64,000 nt of DNA from Thermoanaerobacterium thermosulfurigenes (GCF_051201035.1 NZ_JBPODR010000009.1:31474-95473); one strand, 5' to 3'; counted from the stretch's first letter, positions 17,991 to 26,862 are shown. Translations and numbers: made by a program. Notes: generated by a model from the sequence alone, not told the origin.

Positions 17991-18692
17991 TTATTGATTT
18001 TGCAAAATCTCATGCAATTCTTTTTCACATCTTGTATCATCAGCAATCTCTGCGGTTTGTTCTTTATATGATTTAATTACAACAATAGGCGTCTGCTGTT
18101 CTGAATTTCCCGACGGATTGTCTAAAAAAAGCTTCTCAACGTACGATTTTGAGACACCTTTAGACGCGCCAATGCAATCAGCACAATGCAAGTCATTTGC
18201 ATCGATTATAGCAGTATCGATACCTGTTTTCTGTTTTATCATATCGCATACCAAATCAGGTTCAGCAGGTCCTAATACTATGTACTCGTGATAAGGTGCC
18301 ATGGTTCCTGCCACGTCATCTATAAGCGCAACTTTTCTCCCCGCTATCTTGAAAAAAAGTCCTCTTTTCTTAAATATTTTACCTATTGCACTTACAAGCG
18401 CAGCCACAAAAATCCTAAGCCAACCTACCTCGTTTATAGCACACTGCATGGCTTGTGGCGAAGTTAGGCTCCCATTCCTCCCCGTAAACCTGCATAAGAC
18501 TTTAGCCAAAAATCCCACTTTTATCTCATCAGGCATATAAGCCCTTCCCTGGGTAATAGCCACAACGCTTTCCGCAATGGCTATGAGATCCCCTTCTTCT
18601 GCAATGTCTTTTGTGTATTTTGATACCACATCAACTATATCGTCATCTTTTGTTATAACATGGGTCCTTATAGGAATTTTCCCGTATGGCAA
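17991..18692 (-). CDS. CofE-like (F420-0:gamma-glutamyl ligase family) protein
   Basis: A 233-aa cytoplasmic protein resembling the catalytic domain of CofE: an N-terminal stretch with IPIRTHVITKDDDIVDVV, GDLIAIAESVVAITQGRA, and a later GRKVALIDDVAGTMAPYHEYIVLGPAEP and DANDL motif. CofE adds glutamates to coenzyme F420 in archaea and actinobacteria. No other F420 gene is visible and clostridia are not known to make F420, so it probably ligates glutamate or a similar amino acid to another substrate. It is a single gene, divergent from the amidase-like gene, and shares with it a promoter region carrying a 10-bp inverted repeat. Confidence 0.75.
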   Translation of the reverse strand: MPYGKIPIRTHVITKDDDIVDVVSKYTKDIAEEGDLIAIAESVVAITQGRAYMPDEIKVGFLAKVLCRFTGRNGSLTSPQAMQCAINEVGWLRIFVAALVSAIGKIFKKRGLFFKIAGRKVALIDDVAGTMAPYHEYIVLGPAEPDLVCDMIKQKTGIDTAIIDANDLHCADCIGASKGVSKSYVEKLFLDNPSGNSEQQTPIVVIKSYKEQTAEIADDTRCEKELHEILQNQ

Positions 18693-18734
18693 TTAATATA
18701 ACCCCCAATAAAACTTATTTCCATTTTCTTGATG

Positions 18735-18775
18735 TTGTGATATATTAAGGTTGTACATAAATAATTATATCACAA
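18735..18775. repeat. 10-bp inverted repeat in a divergent promoter region
   Basis: TTGTGATATA (18735-18744) and TATATCACAA (18766-18775) are perfect inverted copies 21 bases apart, between the CofE-like gene and the amidase-like gene. They could be paired operator half-sites or a hairpin in one of the leaders. Confidence 0.6.
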
Positions 18776-18823
18776 ATGTATCAAATTTATGTCAACAATA
18801 TAAGAAAGAAGGAGGTCTTTTAT

Positions 18824-19711
18824 TTGAAAAGTATATTGACAAACATCAGGCTTGATACAAAAGCCGCAAATAACTGTATAAAGGAAAATAAAAGTTTAAT
18901 AGGCTTTGACTTTTACACAGATATTCCGGAATACAGCGTAGAAAAATCGGACAGTGATTATATAATTGTATTTAAAGATGCTTCAATAAATATGCCAGTC
19001 GGAACATATACAGTCGATGATGGTATCGTCGATAAGATCATATTGAAGCAGGATGAAAAAAAAGTAGAGGCGACGATCAAACTGTCCATGGAATCAGATA
19101 GCGACATTAAAGTGTCAAATGGAGTACCCGCTAAGATAGATTTCTACGTTGACAGAACACCACTTAAAAAGATTTTATCAGGCAAAAAAATCGCACTAAA
19201 TCCTGTACATAAAAAAACTACTAAAAGCCCTACAAATCTTTTACCTCAAGTGCCAATGAACGATATCGCAAAAAAGGTAAGTGAATTGCTTAATTTGCTA
19301 AATGCAGAGCCACATATAATAGAAAGCAATTACAGCGACTCAATTGCCATAAATGATGATGTAAAATACGATATTGCAATAAGTTTTGCAACCGAAGCAT
19401 CTTTAAAAGATGAAAGCGGATTTAAGATATACTACGACGAACAAAATAACAAATCCAAAAGGCTTGCTGAAATCCTCAATAAAGCTGTAGAGCGAAAATC
19501 TCCATTGAACAATTTAGGAATACATGCAAAAAAATACAGCGATGAACTTTTTGAAATACCTATTGTGACAATTGTACCTGCCATAGAAAACAGCAGATTA
19601 GATGATGCACATTTAAGAGACATAGACTACAGAAGCAAAATTGCATTAGCAGTATTTAATGGAATACTGGAGTATTTTAAATCTAATTCTTCTTCTCCTA
19701 TATTGAATTAA
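18824..19711 (+). CDS. Degenerate N-acetylmuramoyl-L-alanine amidase (Amidase_3-like pseudoenzyme)
   Basis: The start is the TTG at 18824, eight bases after GGAGG; this gives 295 aa without a signal peptide. Residues about 1-110 look like an AMIN-type beta domain. From about residue 125 the order of motifs follows Amidase_3: KIALNPVH where active enzymes have ALDPGHGG, then an IAKKVSELLNLL helix, DIAISFATEA where they have ADLFISIHANA, a KRLAEILNKAVER helix, and AVFNGILEYFKS at the end. Only the first zinc-ligand histidine is kept; the glutamate and second histidine are missing. It is probably a cell-wall-related protein without catalytic activity. The family call rests on motif order alone. 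Confidence 0.55.
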   Translation: MKSILTNIRLDTKAANNCIKENKSLIGFDFYTDIPEYSVEKSDSDYIIVFKDASINMPVGTYTVDDGIVDKIILKQDEKKVEATIKLSMESDSDIKVSNGVPAKIDFYVDRTPLKKILSGKKIALNPVHKKTTKSPTNLLPQVPMNDIAKKVSELLNLLNAEPHIIESNYSDSIAINDDVKYDIAISFATEASLKDESGFKIYYDEQNNKSKRLAEILNKAVERKSPLNNLGIHAKKYSDELFEIPIVTIVPAIENSRLDDAHLRDIDYRSKIALAVFNGILEYFKSNSSSPILN

Positions 19712-19760
19712 TAAATTTGCTGCACTATAATTATAGTAGCATTATGAGTTTAATAAAATC

Positions 19761-19937
19761 CAGATGAGAATAGCGAGAGACACCTTTTAAGGTGGCCGAA
19801 GGAGCAATATGAAGTGGGTCACGGCTTCATAAAATCTCTCAGGCAAATTAATCGCTATTTGATGGGACTCTGGAAAGCCGTATGGCACCGATGGGGCAAT
19901 ACCTTTTGGTAGAAACTCTCAGGTCATGATACAGAGG
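19761..19937 (+). ncRNA. Tandem glycine riboswitch
   Basis: Two adjacent glycine aptamers. The first has AATAGCG/CGCTATT as closing helix (19769-19775 and 19853-19859), the core GGTGGCCGAAGGAGCAA and the tail ATCTCTCAGGCAAA. The second, from 19861, has GCACCGATGGGGCAAT and AACTCTCAGGTCATGATACAGAGGA. The short linker between them is typical of the cooperative tandem class. It precedes a terminator and the gcv operon, so glycine switches on its own degradation. Confidence 0.95.
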
Positions 19938-19970
19938 AATATGATGACATTTGTCTTCATATTCCTTTTT
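19934..19970 (+). terminator. Riboswitch-controlled terminator before gcvT
   Basis: AGGAATATGA (19935-19944) pairs with TCATATTCCT (19957-19966), followed by U residues. The 5' arm overlaps the end of the second aptamer (ACAGAGGAAT), so glycine binding would prevent the terminator from forming, an ON switch. Confidence 0.85.
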
Positions 19971-20004
19971 TATTGACAAATTTAGTTAGGAAGGGATGAT
20001 CCGA

Positions 20005-21105
20005 TTGGACAGCTTAAAAAGAACCCCACTTTACGACATCCACAAAAAGTATGGTGCAAAGATGATAGATTTTGCAGGATTTGAAATGCCTGTACAGTAC
20101 GAAAGTATACTTAAAGAACACGAAGCAGTAAGAAAAAATGCAGGTCTTTTTGACGTGTCACACATGGGTGAAATAATTGTGGAAGGCAAGGACTCTGAAA
20201 AATTCATAAACTACATGGTTACAAACGACATCACAAAAATTACTGAAAATCAAGCAATGTATTCTCCTATGTGCTATCATAATGGCACAACAGTAGACGA
20301 TTTATTAGTGTACAAATTTTCTTATGAAAAATACATGTTAGTAGTTAATGCCAGCAATATAGATAAGGATTACAAATGGCTATGGGAAAACAAAAATGGC
20401 TTTGATGTAGAAATAAAAGATGAATCAGGGGAGATCTCAGAACTTGCTTTGCAAGGGCCAAAATCTCAAGAAATACTTGAGAAAATTACAAATTACGATT
20501 TAGACAGTTTAAAATACTACCATTTTGATTATATGGATTTAGACGGAATAAATTGCCTTGTTTCAAGGTCTGGTTATACTGGTGAAGACGGCTTCGAAAT
20601 ATTTTTAAAAAACGAATATGTAGCAAATATGTGGGAAAAAATCTTATCTGTCGGAGAAAATCTTGGCATAAAGCCTGCAGGCTTAGGCGCCAGAGATACA
20701 CTGAGATTCGAAGCAGGACTTCCATTATACGGCAATGAACTTTCTGATGACATAACGCCATTAGAAGCTGGATTAGGTTCATTTGTTAAGCTTGATAAAT
20801 CATTCATAGGGAAAGAAGCTCTTTTAAATCAAAAAGAAGAAGGACTTAAGAGGAAAATAGTAGGATTTGAAATGTCAGATAATGCTATACCGCGCCATGG
20901 TTATGATGTTTATTCAGAAGGCGAAAAGATCGGATATGTGACAACAGGATATTTATCGCCTACGCTAAAGAAAAACATAGGTATGGCGTTAATAAAAAGT
21001 CAATTTGCCACCATTGGCAATGAAATAAACATAATAATACGCAACAAGCCATATAAGGCTTTTGTGACAAGCAAAAATTTTTACAAGAAAAATTACAAAA
21101 AATAG
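20005..21105 (+). CDS. gcvT: Glycine cleavage system T protein (aminomethyltransferase)
   Basis: Transfers the aminomethyl carbon from lipoyl-GcvH to tetrahydrofolate, releasing ammonia. Typical motifs: LKRTPLYDIHKKYGAKMIDFAGF at the start, GLFDVSHMGEI, ALQGPKS, SRSGYTGEDGFE, GLGARDTLR and GYLSPTLKKNIGMA. A first ATG at 19996 directly abuts the ribosome site AGGAAGGG; the TTG at 20005 is better spaced and matches the usual N-terminus, giving 366 aa. First gene of the riboswitch-controlled gcv operon. Confidence 0.96.
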   Translation: MDSLKRTPLYDIHKKYGAKMIDFAGFEMPVQYESILKEHEAVRKNAGLFDVSHMGEIIVEGKDSEKFINYMVTNDITKITENQAMYSPMCYHNGTTVDDLLVYKFSYEKYMLVVNASNIDKDYKWLWENKNGFDVEIKDESGEISELALQGPKSQEILEKITNYDLDSLKYYHFDYMDLDGINCLVSRSGYTGEDGFEIFLKNEYVANMWEKILSVGENLGIKPAGLGARDTLRFEAGLPLYGNELSDDITPLEAGLGSFVKLDKSFIGKEALLNQKEEGLKRKIVGFEMSDNAIPRHGYDVYSEGEKIGYVTTGYLSPTLKKNIGMALIKSQFATIGNEINIIIRNKPYKAFVTSKNFYKKNYKK

Positions 21106-21117
21106 GAGGTTATTTTT

Positions 21118-21492
21118 ATGAAAATTTTAGAAGGTCTTTATTACTCAAAAAATCACGAATGGGTAAAAGTTGAAGGCGACAAGGCATACGTTGGAATAAC
21201 TGATTTTGCTCAGCATTCATTAGGCGACATAGTCTACGCAGAACTTCCTGAAATTGATACAGCATTAAATGCAGGTGATACATTAGGCACTGTTGAATCA
21301 GTAAAAGCAGCATCCGATGTCTACTGCCCTATAAGCGGCAAAGTAGTTGAAGTAAACCAAGCCGTCGCAGACGATCCATCACTTTTAAACAGCGATCCAT
21401 ACGAAAACTGGATGATTTGCGTCGAAATGAATGACAAGGGTGAATTAGATCAACTTATGTCACCAGAAGAATATAGAGATTTTTGCAATTAA
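21118..21492 (+). CDS. gcvH: Glycine cleavage system H protein
   Basis: A 124-aa lipoyl carrier that shuttles the methylamine group among P, T and L proteins. The lipoylated lysine is Lys63 in GTVESVKAASDVY. Ribosome site TAGGAGG lies nine bases before the ATG. It lies 12 bases after gcvT. A paralogue is encoded in a sulfur-relay operon at 47484-47861. Confidence 0.97.
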   Translation: MKILEGLYYSKNHEWVKVEGDKAYVGITDFAQHSLGDIVYAELPEIDTALNAGDTLGTVESVKAASDVYCPISGKVVEVNQAVADDPSLLNSDPYENWMICVEMNDKGELDQLMSPEEYRDFCN

Positions 21493-21521
21493 TCAAAATT
21501 TTTCTAAAAGGAGTGGGTATA

Positions 21522-22877
21522 GTGCACAAATACATCCCAGCATCCAAAGCCCAACAAAGCGAAATGCTTAAATCTGTGAATGTAAAATCAATCGAAGATT
21601 TATTTGTGGACATTCCAGAGAACATAAGGTTAAATCAGAAACTTAATATATCAGAGCCGTTGTCAGAAGCAGAGCTTATAAAAAGCATGAAAGAATTGGC
21701 TAAAGATATTAAGACGACAGATGATCTTATTTGTTTCTTAGGTGCAGGCGTATACGATCATTTTATACCATCTGTTGTAAAACACATAGTATCAAAGCCT
21801 GAATTTTATACAGCTTATACGCCGTACCAACCTGAGATAAGTCAAGGTACATTGCAAGCCATATATGAGTATCAGACGATGATATGCAACTTGACTGATA
21901 TGGATGTTTCAAACGCATCTATGTACGATGGTGCTACAGCTTTAAGCGAAGCTGCAAAGATGGCCTCCGTTGTTACAAACAGAAAAAAAGTGCTTGTATC
22001 ATCGTCAGTTAATCCTGAAGCAAAGAAAGTACTTCGTACTTACATGAGATTTAGCGATATAGAAATTGTTGAGATAGATGATAAAGAAGGCACGATAGAT
22101 GTAGATCTTTTAAAATCTTCTATTGATAGCAATACTGCAGCATTCATAGCACAAAATCCGAATTTTTTCGGCATAATAGAAGACCTCGATGATGTAGAAA
22201 GACTTGTTCATAAAAATGGTTCACTTCTCATCATGTACGTTGAACCAATATCATTGTCTATATTAAAAACACCTGGAGAAATAGGTGCAGACATAGCAGT
22301 AGGTGATGGCCAGCCTCTTGGAAATAACCTTAACTTTGGAGGCCCTCACCTGGGATTCTTTGCAACTACACAAAAATTAATGAGAAAATTGCCAGGTAGG
22401 ATCATAGGAGAAACAAACGATGTAGATGGAAAAAGAGGGTTTGTATTGACGCTGCAAGCAAGAGAACAGCACATAAGGAGAGAAAAAGCCACATCAAATA
22501 TTTGCACAAATCACTCACTGAACGCATTGACTGCCGCCGTATATATGGCAACACTTGGAAAAAGCGGCATTAAAGATGTTGCTTCACAGTGCTACAAAAA
22601 GGCTCATTATGCATACAATAAGCTACTAAAAACAGGAAAATTTAAGCCTCTATTTGAAAAGCCATTTTTCATGGAGTTTGCAATTAATTGTGAAAATAAC
22701 GTAGATGACTTAAATGATCTTCTTTTGTCAAATGGCATAATTGGTGGTTACAACCTTGAAAAAGAGTACAAAAAGTACAAGAATTCAATGCTTGTCTGCG
22801 TCACTGAAAAAAGGACTAAGGAAGAAATTGATAAGCTTGTAAGTGTCATGGGAGGTGCAATTGATGAGCTACGATAA
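21522..22877 (+). CDS. gcvPA: Glycine decarboxylase subunit 1 (P-protein alpha)
   Basis: The N-terminal half of the split pyridoxal-phosphate glycine decarboxylase, about 451 aa: YIPASKAQQSEML, FLGAGVYDHFIP, YTPYQPEISQGTLQAIYEYQ and GGPHLGFFA. The start is the GTG at 21522, with AAAAGGAG upstream; the longer frame from 21483 overlaps gcvH and lacks a ribosome site. The gene overlaps gcvPB by 14 bases. Confidence 0.96.
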   Translation: MHKYIPASKAQQSEMLKSVNVKSIEDLFVDIPENIRLNQKLNISEPLSEAELIKSMKELAKDIKTTDDLICFLGAGVYDHFIPSVVKHIVSKPEFYTAYTPYQPEISQGTLQAIYEYQTMICNLTDMDVSNASMYDGATALSEAAKMASVVTNRKKVLVSSSVNPEAKKVLRTYMRFSDIEIVEIDDKEGTIDVDLLKSSIDSNTAAFIAQNPNFFGIIEDLDDVERLVHKNGSLLIMYVEPISLSILKTPGEIGADIAVGDGQPLGNNLNFGGPHLGFFATTQKLMRKLPGRIIGETNDVDGKRGFVLTLQAREQHIRREKATSNICTNHSLNALTAAVYMATLGKSGIKDVASQCYKKAHYAYNKLLKTGKFKPLFEKPFFMEFAINCENNVDDLNDLLLSNGIIGGYNLEKEYKKYKNSMLVCVTEKRTKEEIDKLVSVMGGAIDELR

Positions 22878-24315
22878 ACTTATATTTGAAGTATCAAAAC
22901 CAGGCCATACAGCGTACAGCCTTCCACCATTAGATATAGATGATTTTGAATTAGAAGAATCCATTCCAGACGAGCTTTTAAGACATACAGACTTAATCCT
23001 TCCTGAAGTCAGCGAAGTAGAGCTTGTAAGGCATTATACAAATTTATCATATAAAAACTACAGCGTCGACAAGGGATTTTATCCATTAGGGTCTTGTACT
23101 ATGAAGTACAATCCAAAAGTAAATGAAGATATTGCCAGCTTTGAAGCATTTACTGATATACATCCACTGCAAAGCGAAAGCACTGTACAAGGCGCTTTAA
23201 AGCTTATGTACAATTTGCAAGAAATGCTAAAAGAAATAACAGGCATGGATGGGATAACGCTTCAGCCTGCTGCAGGAGCTCATGGAGAGCTTACTGGAAT
23301 GATGATAATTAAATCATACTTTGAAAGCATCGGTGAATACAAAAGGAAAAAGATCTTAGTACCTGATTCTGCCCACGGCACAAATCCAGCCAGCGCCGCA
23401 ACAGCTGGTTTTGAAGTTGTAGAGATAAAATCCGGAAATGATGGCCTTATAGACATAGATTCATTGAAATTGATGCTTAACGATGATGTAGCAGGGTTGA
23501 TGCTTACAAATCCAAATACTCTCGGCCTTTTTGAAAAAAACATCATAGAAATAGCTAAGCTAGTTCATGATGCTGGAGGCCTTCTCTACTACGATGGAGC
23601 AAACATGAATGCCAACATGGGTATAACAAGACCAGGCGACATGGGATTTGACGTGGTCCACATAAATCTCCATAAGACTTTTGCAACACCACACGGTGGA
23701 GGCGGACCTGGAAGCGGACCAGTTGGCGTAAAAGGCGATCTTGTAGATTTTCTGCCTGTACCTGTTGTTGAAAAAAACAATGATAAATATTATTTTAAGT
23801 ATGATTTACCGCATACAATAGGCAAAATAAGAAGTTTTTACGGAAATTTCAACGTGCTTGTCAAAGCGTACGCATATATATTGACTATGGGTGCTGAAGG
23901 ACTTAAGTTTGCCAGTGAAATGGCTGTTTTAAATGCAAACTATCTTAAAGAAAAGCTTAAAAGCCACTATGATCTTCCATATGATACAATATGCAAACAT
24001 GAATTTGTCTTAAGTGGCCTCAAGAATAAAGAAACTGGCATAACAACGCTCGATGTAGCAAAAAGATTGATAGATTATGGGTTCCATCCTCCTACTATCT
24101 ACTTCCCTCTCATAGTAGATAGTGCACTGATGATTGAACCAACTGAGACTGAAAGCAAAGAAACTTTGGATGAATTCATAGAAGCAATGAAATCAATTGC
24201 TAAAGAAGCAGAAGAAAATCCAGAAATATTAAAGACAGCACCTCACAATACGCCTGTAAGAAGGCTTGATGAAGTAAAAGCAGCAAGAAACCCAATAGTA
24301 AAAGCCAGTGTCTAA
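22864..24315 (+). CDS. gcvPB: Glycine decarboxylase subunit 2 (P-protein beta)
   Basis: The half carrying the cofactor: pyridoxal phosphate binds the lysine in HINLHKTFATPHGGGGPGSG. Other motifs are YPLGSCTMKYNPK, LQPAAGAHGELTG and DSAHGTNPASAA. Start is the ATG at 22864 with GGGAGG upstream and 14 bases of overlap with gcvPA, so the two subunits are translationally coupled. About 483 aa, a normal length. Confidence 0.97.
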   Translation: MSYDKLIFEVSKPGHTAYSLPPLDIDDFELEESIPDELLRHTDLILPEVSEVELVRHYTNLSYKNYSVDKGFYPLGSCTMKYNPKVNEDIASFEAFTDIHPLQSESTVQGALKLMYNLQEMLKEITGMDGITLQPAAGAHGELTGMMIIKSYFESIGEYKRKKILVPDSAHGTNPASAATAGFEVVEIKSGNDGLIDIDSLKLMLNDDVAGLMLTNPNTLGLFEKNIIEIAKLVHDAGGLLYYDGANMNANMGITRPGDMGFDVVHINLHKTFATPHGGGGPGSGPVGVKGDLVDFLPVPVVEKNNDKYYFKYDLPHTIGKIRSFYGNFNVLVKAYAYILTMGAEGLKFASEMAVLNANYLKEKLKSHYDLPYDTICKHEFVLSGLKNKETGITTLDVAKRLIDYGFHPPTIYFPLIVDSALMIEPTETESKETLDEFIEAMKSIAKEAEENPEILKTAPHNTPVRRLDEVKAARNPIVKASV

Positions 24316-24328
24316 TGACACCGGCTTT
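24301..24328. terminator. Bidirectional terminator between gcvPB and osmC-like gene
   Basis: AAAGCC-A-GTGTC and GACAC-C-GGCTTT form a stem with a four-base loop. It ends the gcv operon (plus) and the osmC run (minus); it overlaps the gcvPB stop codon. Confidence 0.85.
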
Positions 24329-24335
24329 TCTAATA

Positions 24336-24779
24336 TCATTCTACAACAACGTCTGACAAAACTAATTTTACAGGATTCGCTATAGAATCGCCTACTGGGC
24401 ATGTTTTTTCTATAAATTTTGCAAACTCCTCTGCTTTTTCTTTTGGAGCATCTGTCTTCATGTGCATCTTAAATCTTATCTCTTGGAAACCTGGTCTTAC
24501 GTCGGATTTACCCATAAAGCCATCCAAATCAATATCGCCTTCTAGTTCTACCCAGAACTCTTGAAGATTTATGCCTTTAGCCTTTGCAAAAGCTGATGCT
24601 ACAATGGTTTGGCAAGAGCCCAAAGCACAAAGCAATGCCTCTACAGGATTCATTCCTTTATTTGTACCGCCCATTTCTTTCGGCTCGTCTAAAACCATCT
24701 TAAAGCCTCTTACTTCGCTTTCCACTGCCAATCCTTCCGGCAACTTTTTAGAAACCGCCTTAAAAGTTTCCACTGCCAT
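24336..24779 (-). CDS. OsmC/Ohr-family protein
   Basis: A 147-aa OsmC-fold protein. The two redox cysteines expected for OsmC-type peroxidases are present: one in EALLCALGSCQTIVAS (helix) and one in EKTCPVGDSI. OsmC proteins reduce organic hydroperoxides with a dihydrolipoyl protein as electron donor. The next genes upstream encode an AhpD-like protein and a lipoyl-domain dihydrolipoyl dehydrogenase, so these three could form a lipoyl-dependent peroxidase chain. This functional link is inference. Confidence 0.88.
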   Translation of the reverse strand: MAVETFKAVSKKLPEGLAVESEVRGFKMVLDEPKEMGGTNKGMNPVEALLCALGSCQTIVASAFAKAKGINLQEFWVELEGDIDLDGFMGKSDVRPGFQEIRFKMHMKTDAPKEKAEEFAKFIEKTCPVGDSIANPVKLVLSDVVVE

Positions 24780-24806
24780 TTTAATTACCTCCTTTTAGCT
24801 ATATTT

Positions 24807-25139
24807 TTATTTACCTGCATCTTCTAATACCTGGACAGCTTCTGTAGCATAAGCTGCAGCAGGACCTCCACCCATAAGTATTGCAACACCTAATACTTCC
24901 ATTATCTCATCTCGAGTTGCTCCAGCTTTTAAACATGAATTTACATGATCAGCTATACAGTATGAGCAGTGAACAGCAACGCCTATGCCTAATGCAATTA
25001 GTTCCTTTTCTTTAGCTGAAAGTGCTCCGTTGCCAACAGCTGAAACATGAAGCTCCTCAAATGCCTTCATAACTGATGGAATGCTTTGACCTATCTTGCT
25101 TAAATTTGCATACATTTGATTTAAATCAATCTTTGCCAT
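24807..25139 (-). CDS. AhpD-like carboxymuconolactone decarboxylase family protein
   Basis: A 110-aa all-helical protein with the AhpD-type redox motif CSYC followed by ADHV (about residues 50-57). AhpD proteins use the CxxC pair as a disulfide relay between a lipoyl domain and a peroxidase. It lies between an OsmC-like gene and a lipoyl-E3 gene, 27 and 58 bases away, so it may relay electrons from that lipoyl enzyme. Confidence 0.85.
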   Translation of the reverse strand: MAKIDLNQMYANLSKIGQSIPSVMKAFEELHVSAVGNGALSAKEKELIALGIGVAVHCSYCIADHVNSCLKAGATRDEIMEVLGVAILMGGGPAAAYATEAVQVLEDAGK

Positions 25140-25197
25140 AATACCTTTCCTTTCTAAATTTAATTTATTTTAAAGCATTATCGCTTTAAAATCTTTA

Positions 25198-26862
25198 TTA
25201 TACTTTATGTATCGATTCTTTAAAAATATCTTTTACTGCCTCCATTATAGTCTCACTTCTGGTAGGATGAGTGTATATGGCTTTTTTAAGATCATCTGCC
25301 TTTGCACCACTTTGACATGAAGTAGATATTATCTGAGCAATTTCAGATGCATCGCTTCCTACAACCCATGCTCCTAAGACATCTCCATCTTCGGAGGATA
25401 TGATCTTAGCAAAACCTTTTGTTTCACCGTACGTTTTTGCTCGGCCATTACCTGCAAAGTAAAATTTACCTACTTTTACATTTTCAAATTTGCTCTTAGC
25501 CTCTTCTTCTGTATAGCCGAAATAACCTATCTCCGGCTCTGTAAATACAGCAGCAGGTATTTTCATATAATCGAGAGCAACATTGCCTCCAAAAATATTG
25601 TCAACTGCTGCTTCTCCTTGCGCTGATGCCACATGTGCCAGCATCATTTTATTTGTAACATCGCCAATGGCGTATACATTGTCAATATTCGTCCTTAAGT
25701 ATTCGTCGACTTTTATAGCTTTTCCATCGAATTCTAAAAGCTCTGAAATTGGCCCTACGTCCGTATTTAGTTTTCTGCCAATGGAAATAAACACTTTGTC
25801 AGCATATATACATTTTGTCTCACCATCTTTTTCTATCGTTACAATGCTTCCACCATTTTCTTCTTCTAAAATCTTTTCGACCTTAGAAGATGTGTAAATC
25901 TTCATGCCACGCTTCTGCGCCTCAGACTTTATTAAATTGCTTACTTCTTTATCAAGTTGAGGAAGAAGTCTTGGCATCATCTCAACGATAGATACTTGTA
26001 CTCCAAATTGGTTCATTATAAAGGCAAACTCCATGCCAATTACTCCACCACCTATTATGCACAAACTTTCAGGCAATGATGTAATCTCCAAAATGTCGTT
26101 GCTATTTATGACATTCTTTGATTTTATGCCTTCAATAGGCAATTCTTGAGGCTCAGAACCAGTTGCTATTATTATGTTTTTTGCCTTTATCTTATTTTCT
26201 CCAAATAGTATATTTTTATCTTTGTCTATTTTTGCTTCTTCAGAATACAAATCAACACCATTAGCTTTAAGCAATGTATTTATACCGGATACAAGCTCGT
26301 TTACTATGCTATCCTTTCTTTCAACCACTTTTTTGTAATCAAATGATTTTACATCTACACTTAGGCCAAATTCATCTGCCCTTTTTATAATGTCATAAAC
26401 TTCTGCAACTCTTGCATAAGCTTTTGTGGGTATGCAGCCTCTATTAAGACAAGTACCGCCCACTTTATCTTTTTCGAAAAGTGCCACTTTTGCACCTTTT
26501 TTTGCAGCTTTTATAGCAGCCACATAACCTCCAGGGCCGCCACCTATGACAGCCAAATCGTAATCCTTCACTTCATCATAAATTGTATCTGCATTGTTTA
26601 AAATTGACTTTTGAGGAACTTCTTCAGATTCTGATATCAACGAAATGACATCTCCTGATTTTACTGTACTACCGGCAGGAAAAATAATCTTAGAAATTAT
26701 GCCATCATATTCTGAATACACTTCAAAATTCATTTTACCAACCGATATATCGCATAAACAAGTTCCTTTTTTAACAAATTGCCCTTCACTAATATACCAT
26801 TTAGTTATTTTGCCCTCATTAATAGTATCAGACAAAACAGGTACCTTAACTTCTAATTCCAC
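25198..26862 (-). CDS. lpdA: Dihydrolipoyl dehydrogenase with N-terminal lipoyl domain
   Basis: Residues 1-80 form a biotinyl/lipoyl domain with the lipoyl lysine at Lys43 (ISVGKMNFEV); a linker follows, then a complete E3 flavoenzyme with FAD site GGGPGGYVAAIKAA, redox disulfide GGTCLNRGCIPTK, NAD motif IIGGGVIGMEFAF and the active-site histidine in YTHPTRSE. Start is the GTG at 26860-26862, eight bases after GGAGG. Lipoyl-E3 fusions can carry their own lipoyl arm as electron donor. It may serve as the L protein of the glycine cleavage system or feed the adjacent AhpD/OsmC-like proteins; no 2-oxoacid dehydrogenase gene is present. Confidence 0.94.
   Translation of the reverse strand: MELEVKVPVLSDTINEGKITKWYISEGQFVKKGTCLCDISVGKMNFEVYSEYDGIISKIIFPAGSTVKSGDVISLISESEEVPQKSILNNADTIYDEVKDYDLAVIGGGPGGYVAAIKAAKKGAKVALFEKDKVGGTCLNRGCIPTKAYARVAEVYDIIKRADEFGLSVDVKSFDYKKVVERKDSIVNELVSGINTLLKANGVDLYSEEAKIDKDKNILFGENKIKAKNIIIATGSEPQELPIEGIKSKNVINSNDILEITSLPESLCIIGGGVIGMEFAFIMNQFGVQVSIVEMMPRLLPQLDKEVSNLIKSEAQKRGMKIYTSSKVEKILEEENGGSIVTIEKDGETKCIYADKVFISIGRKLNTDVGPISELLEFDGKAIKVDEYLRTNIDNVYAIGDVTNKMMLAHVASAQGEAAVDNIFGGNVALDYMKIPAAVFTEPEIGYFGYTEEEAKSKFENVKVGKFYFAGNGRAKTYGETKGFAKIISSEDGDVLGAWVVGSDASEIAQIISTSCQSGAKADDLKKAIYTHPTRSETIMEAVKDIFKESIHKV

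Noticed and set aside
18735..18775. CRP-type site (TGTGA...TCACA)
   Set aside because: The arms are 21 bases apart; a CRP site needs six. Kept only as an inverted repeat.
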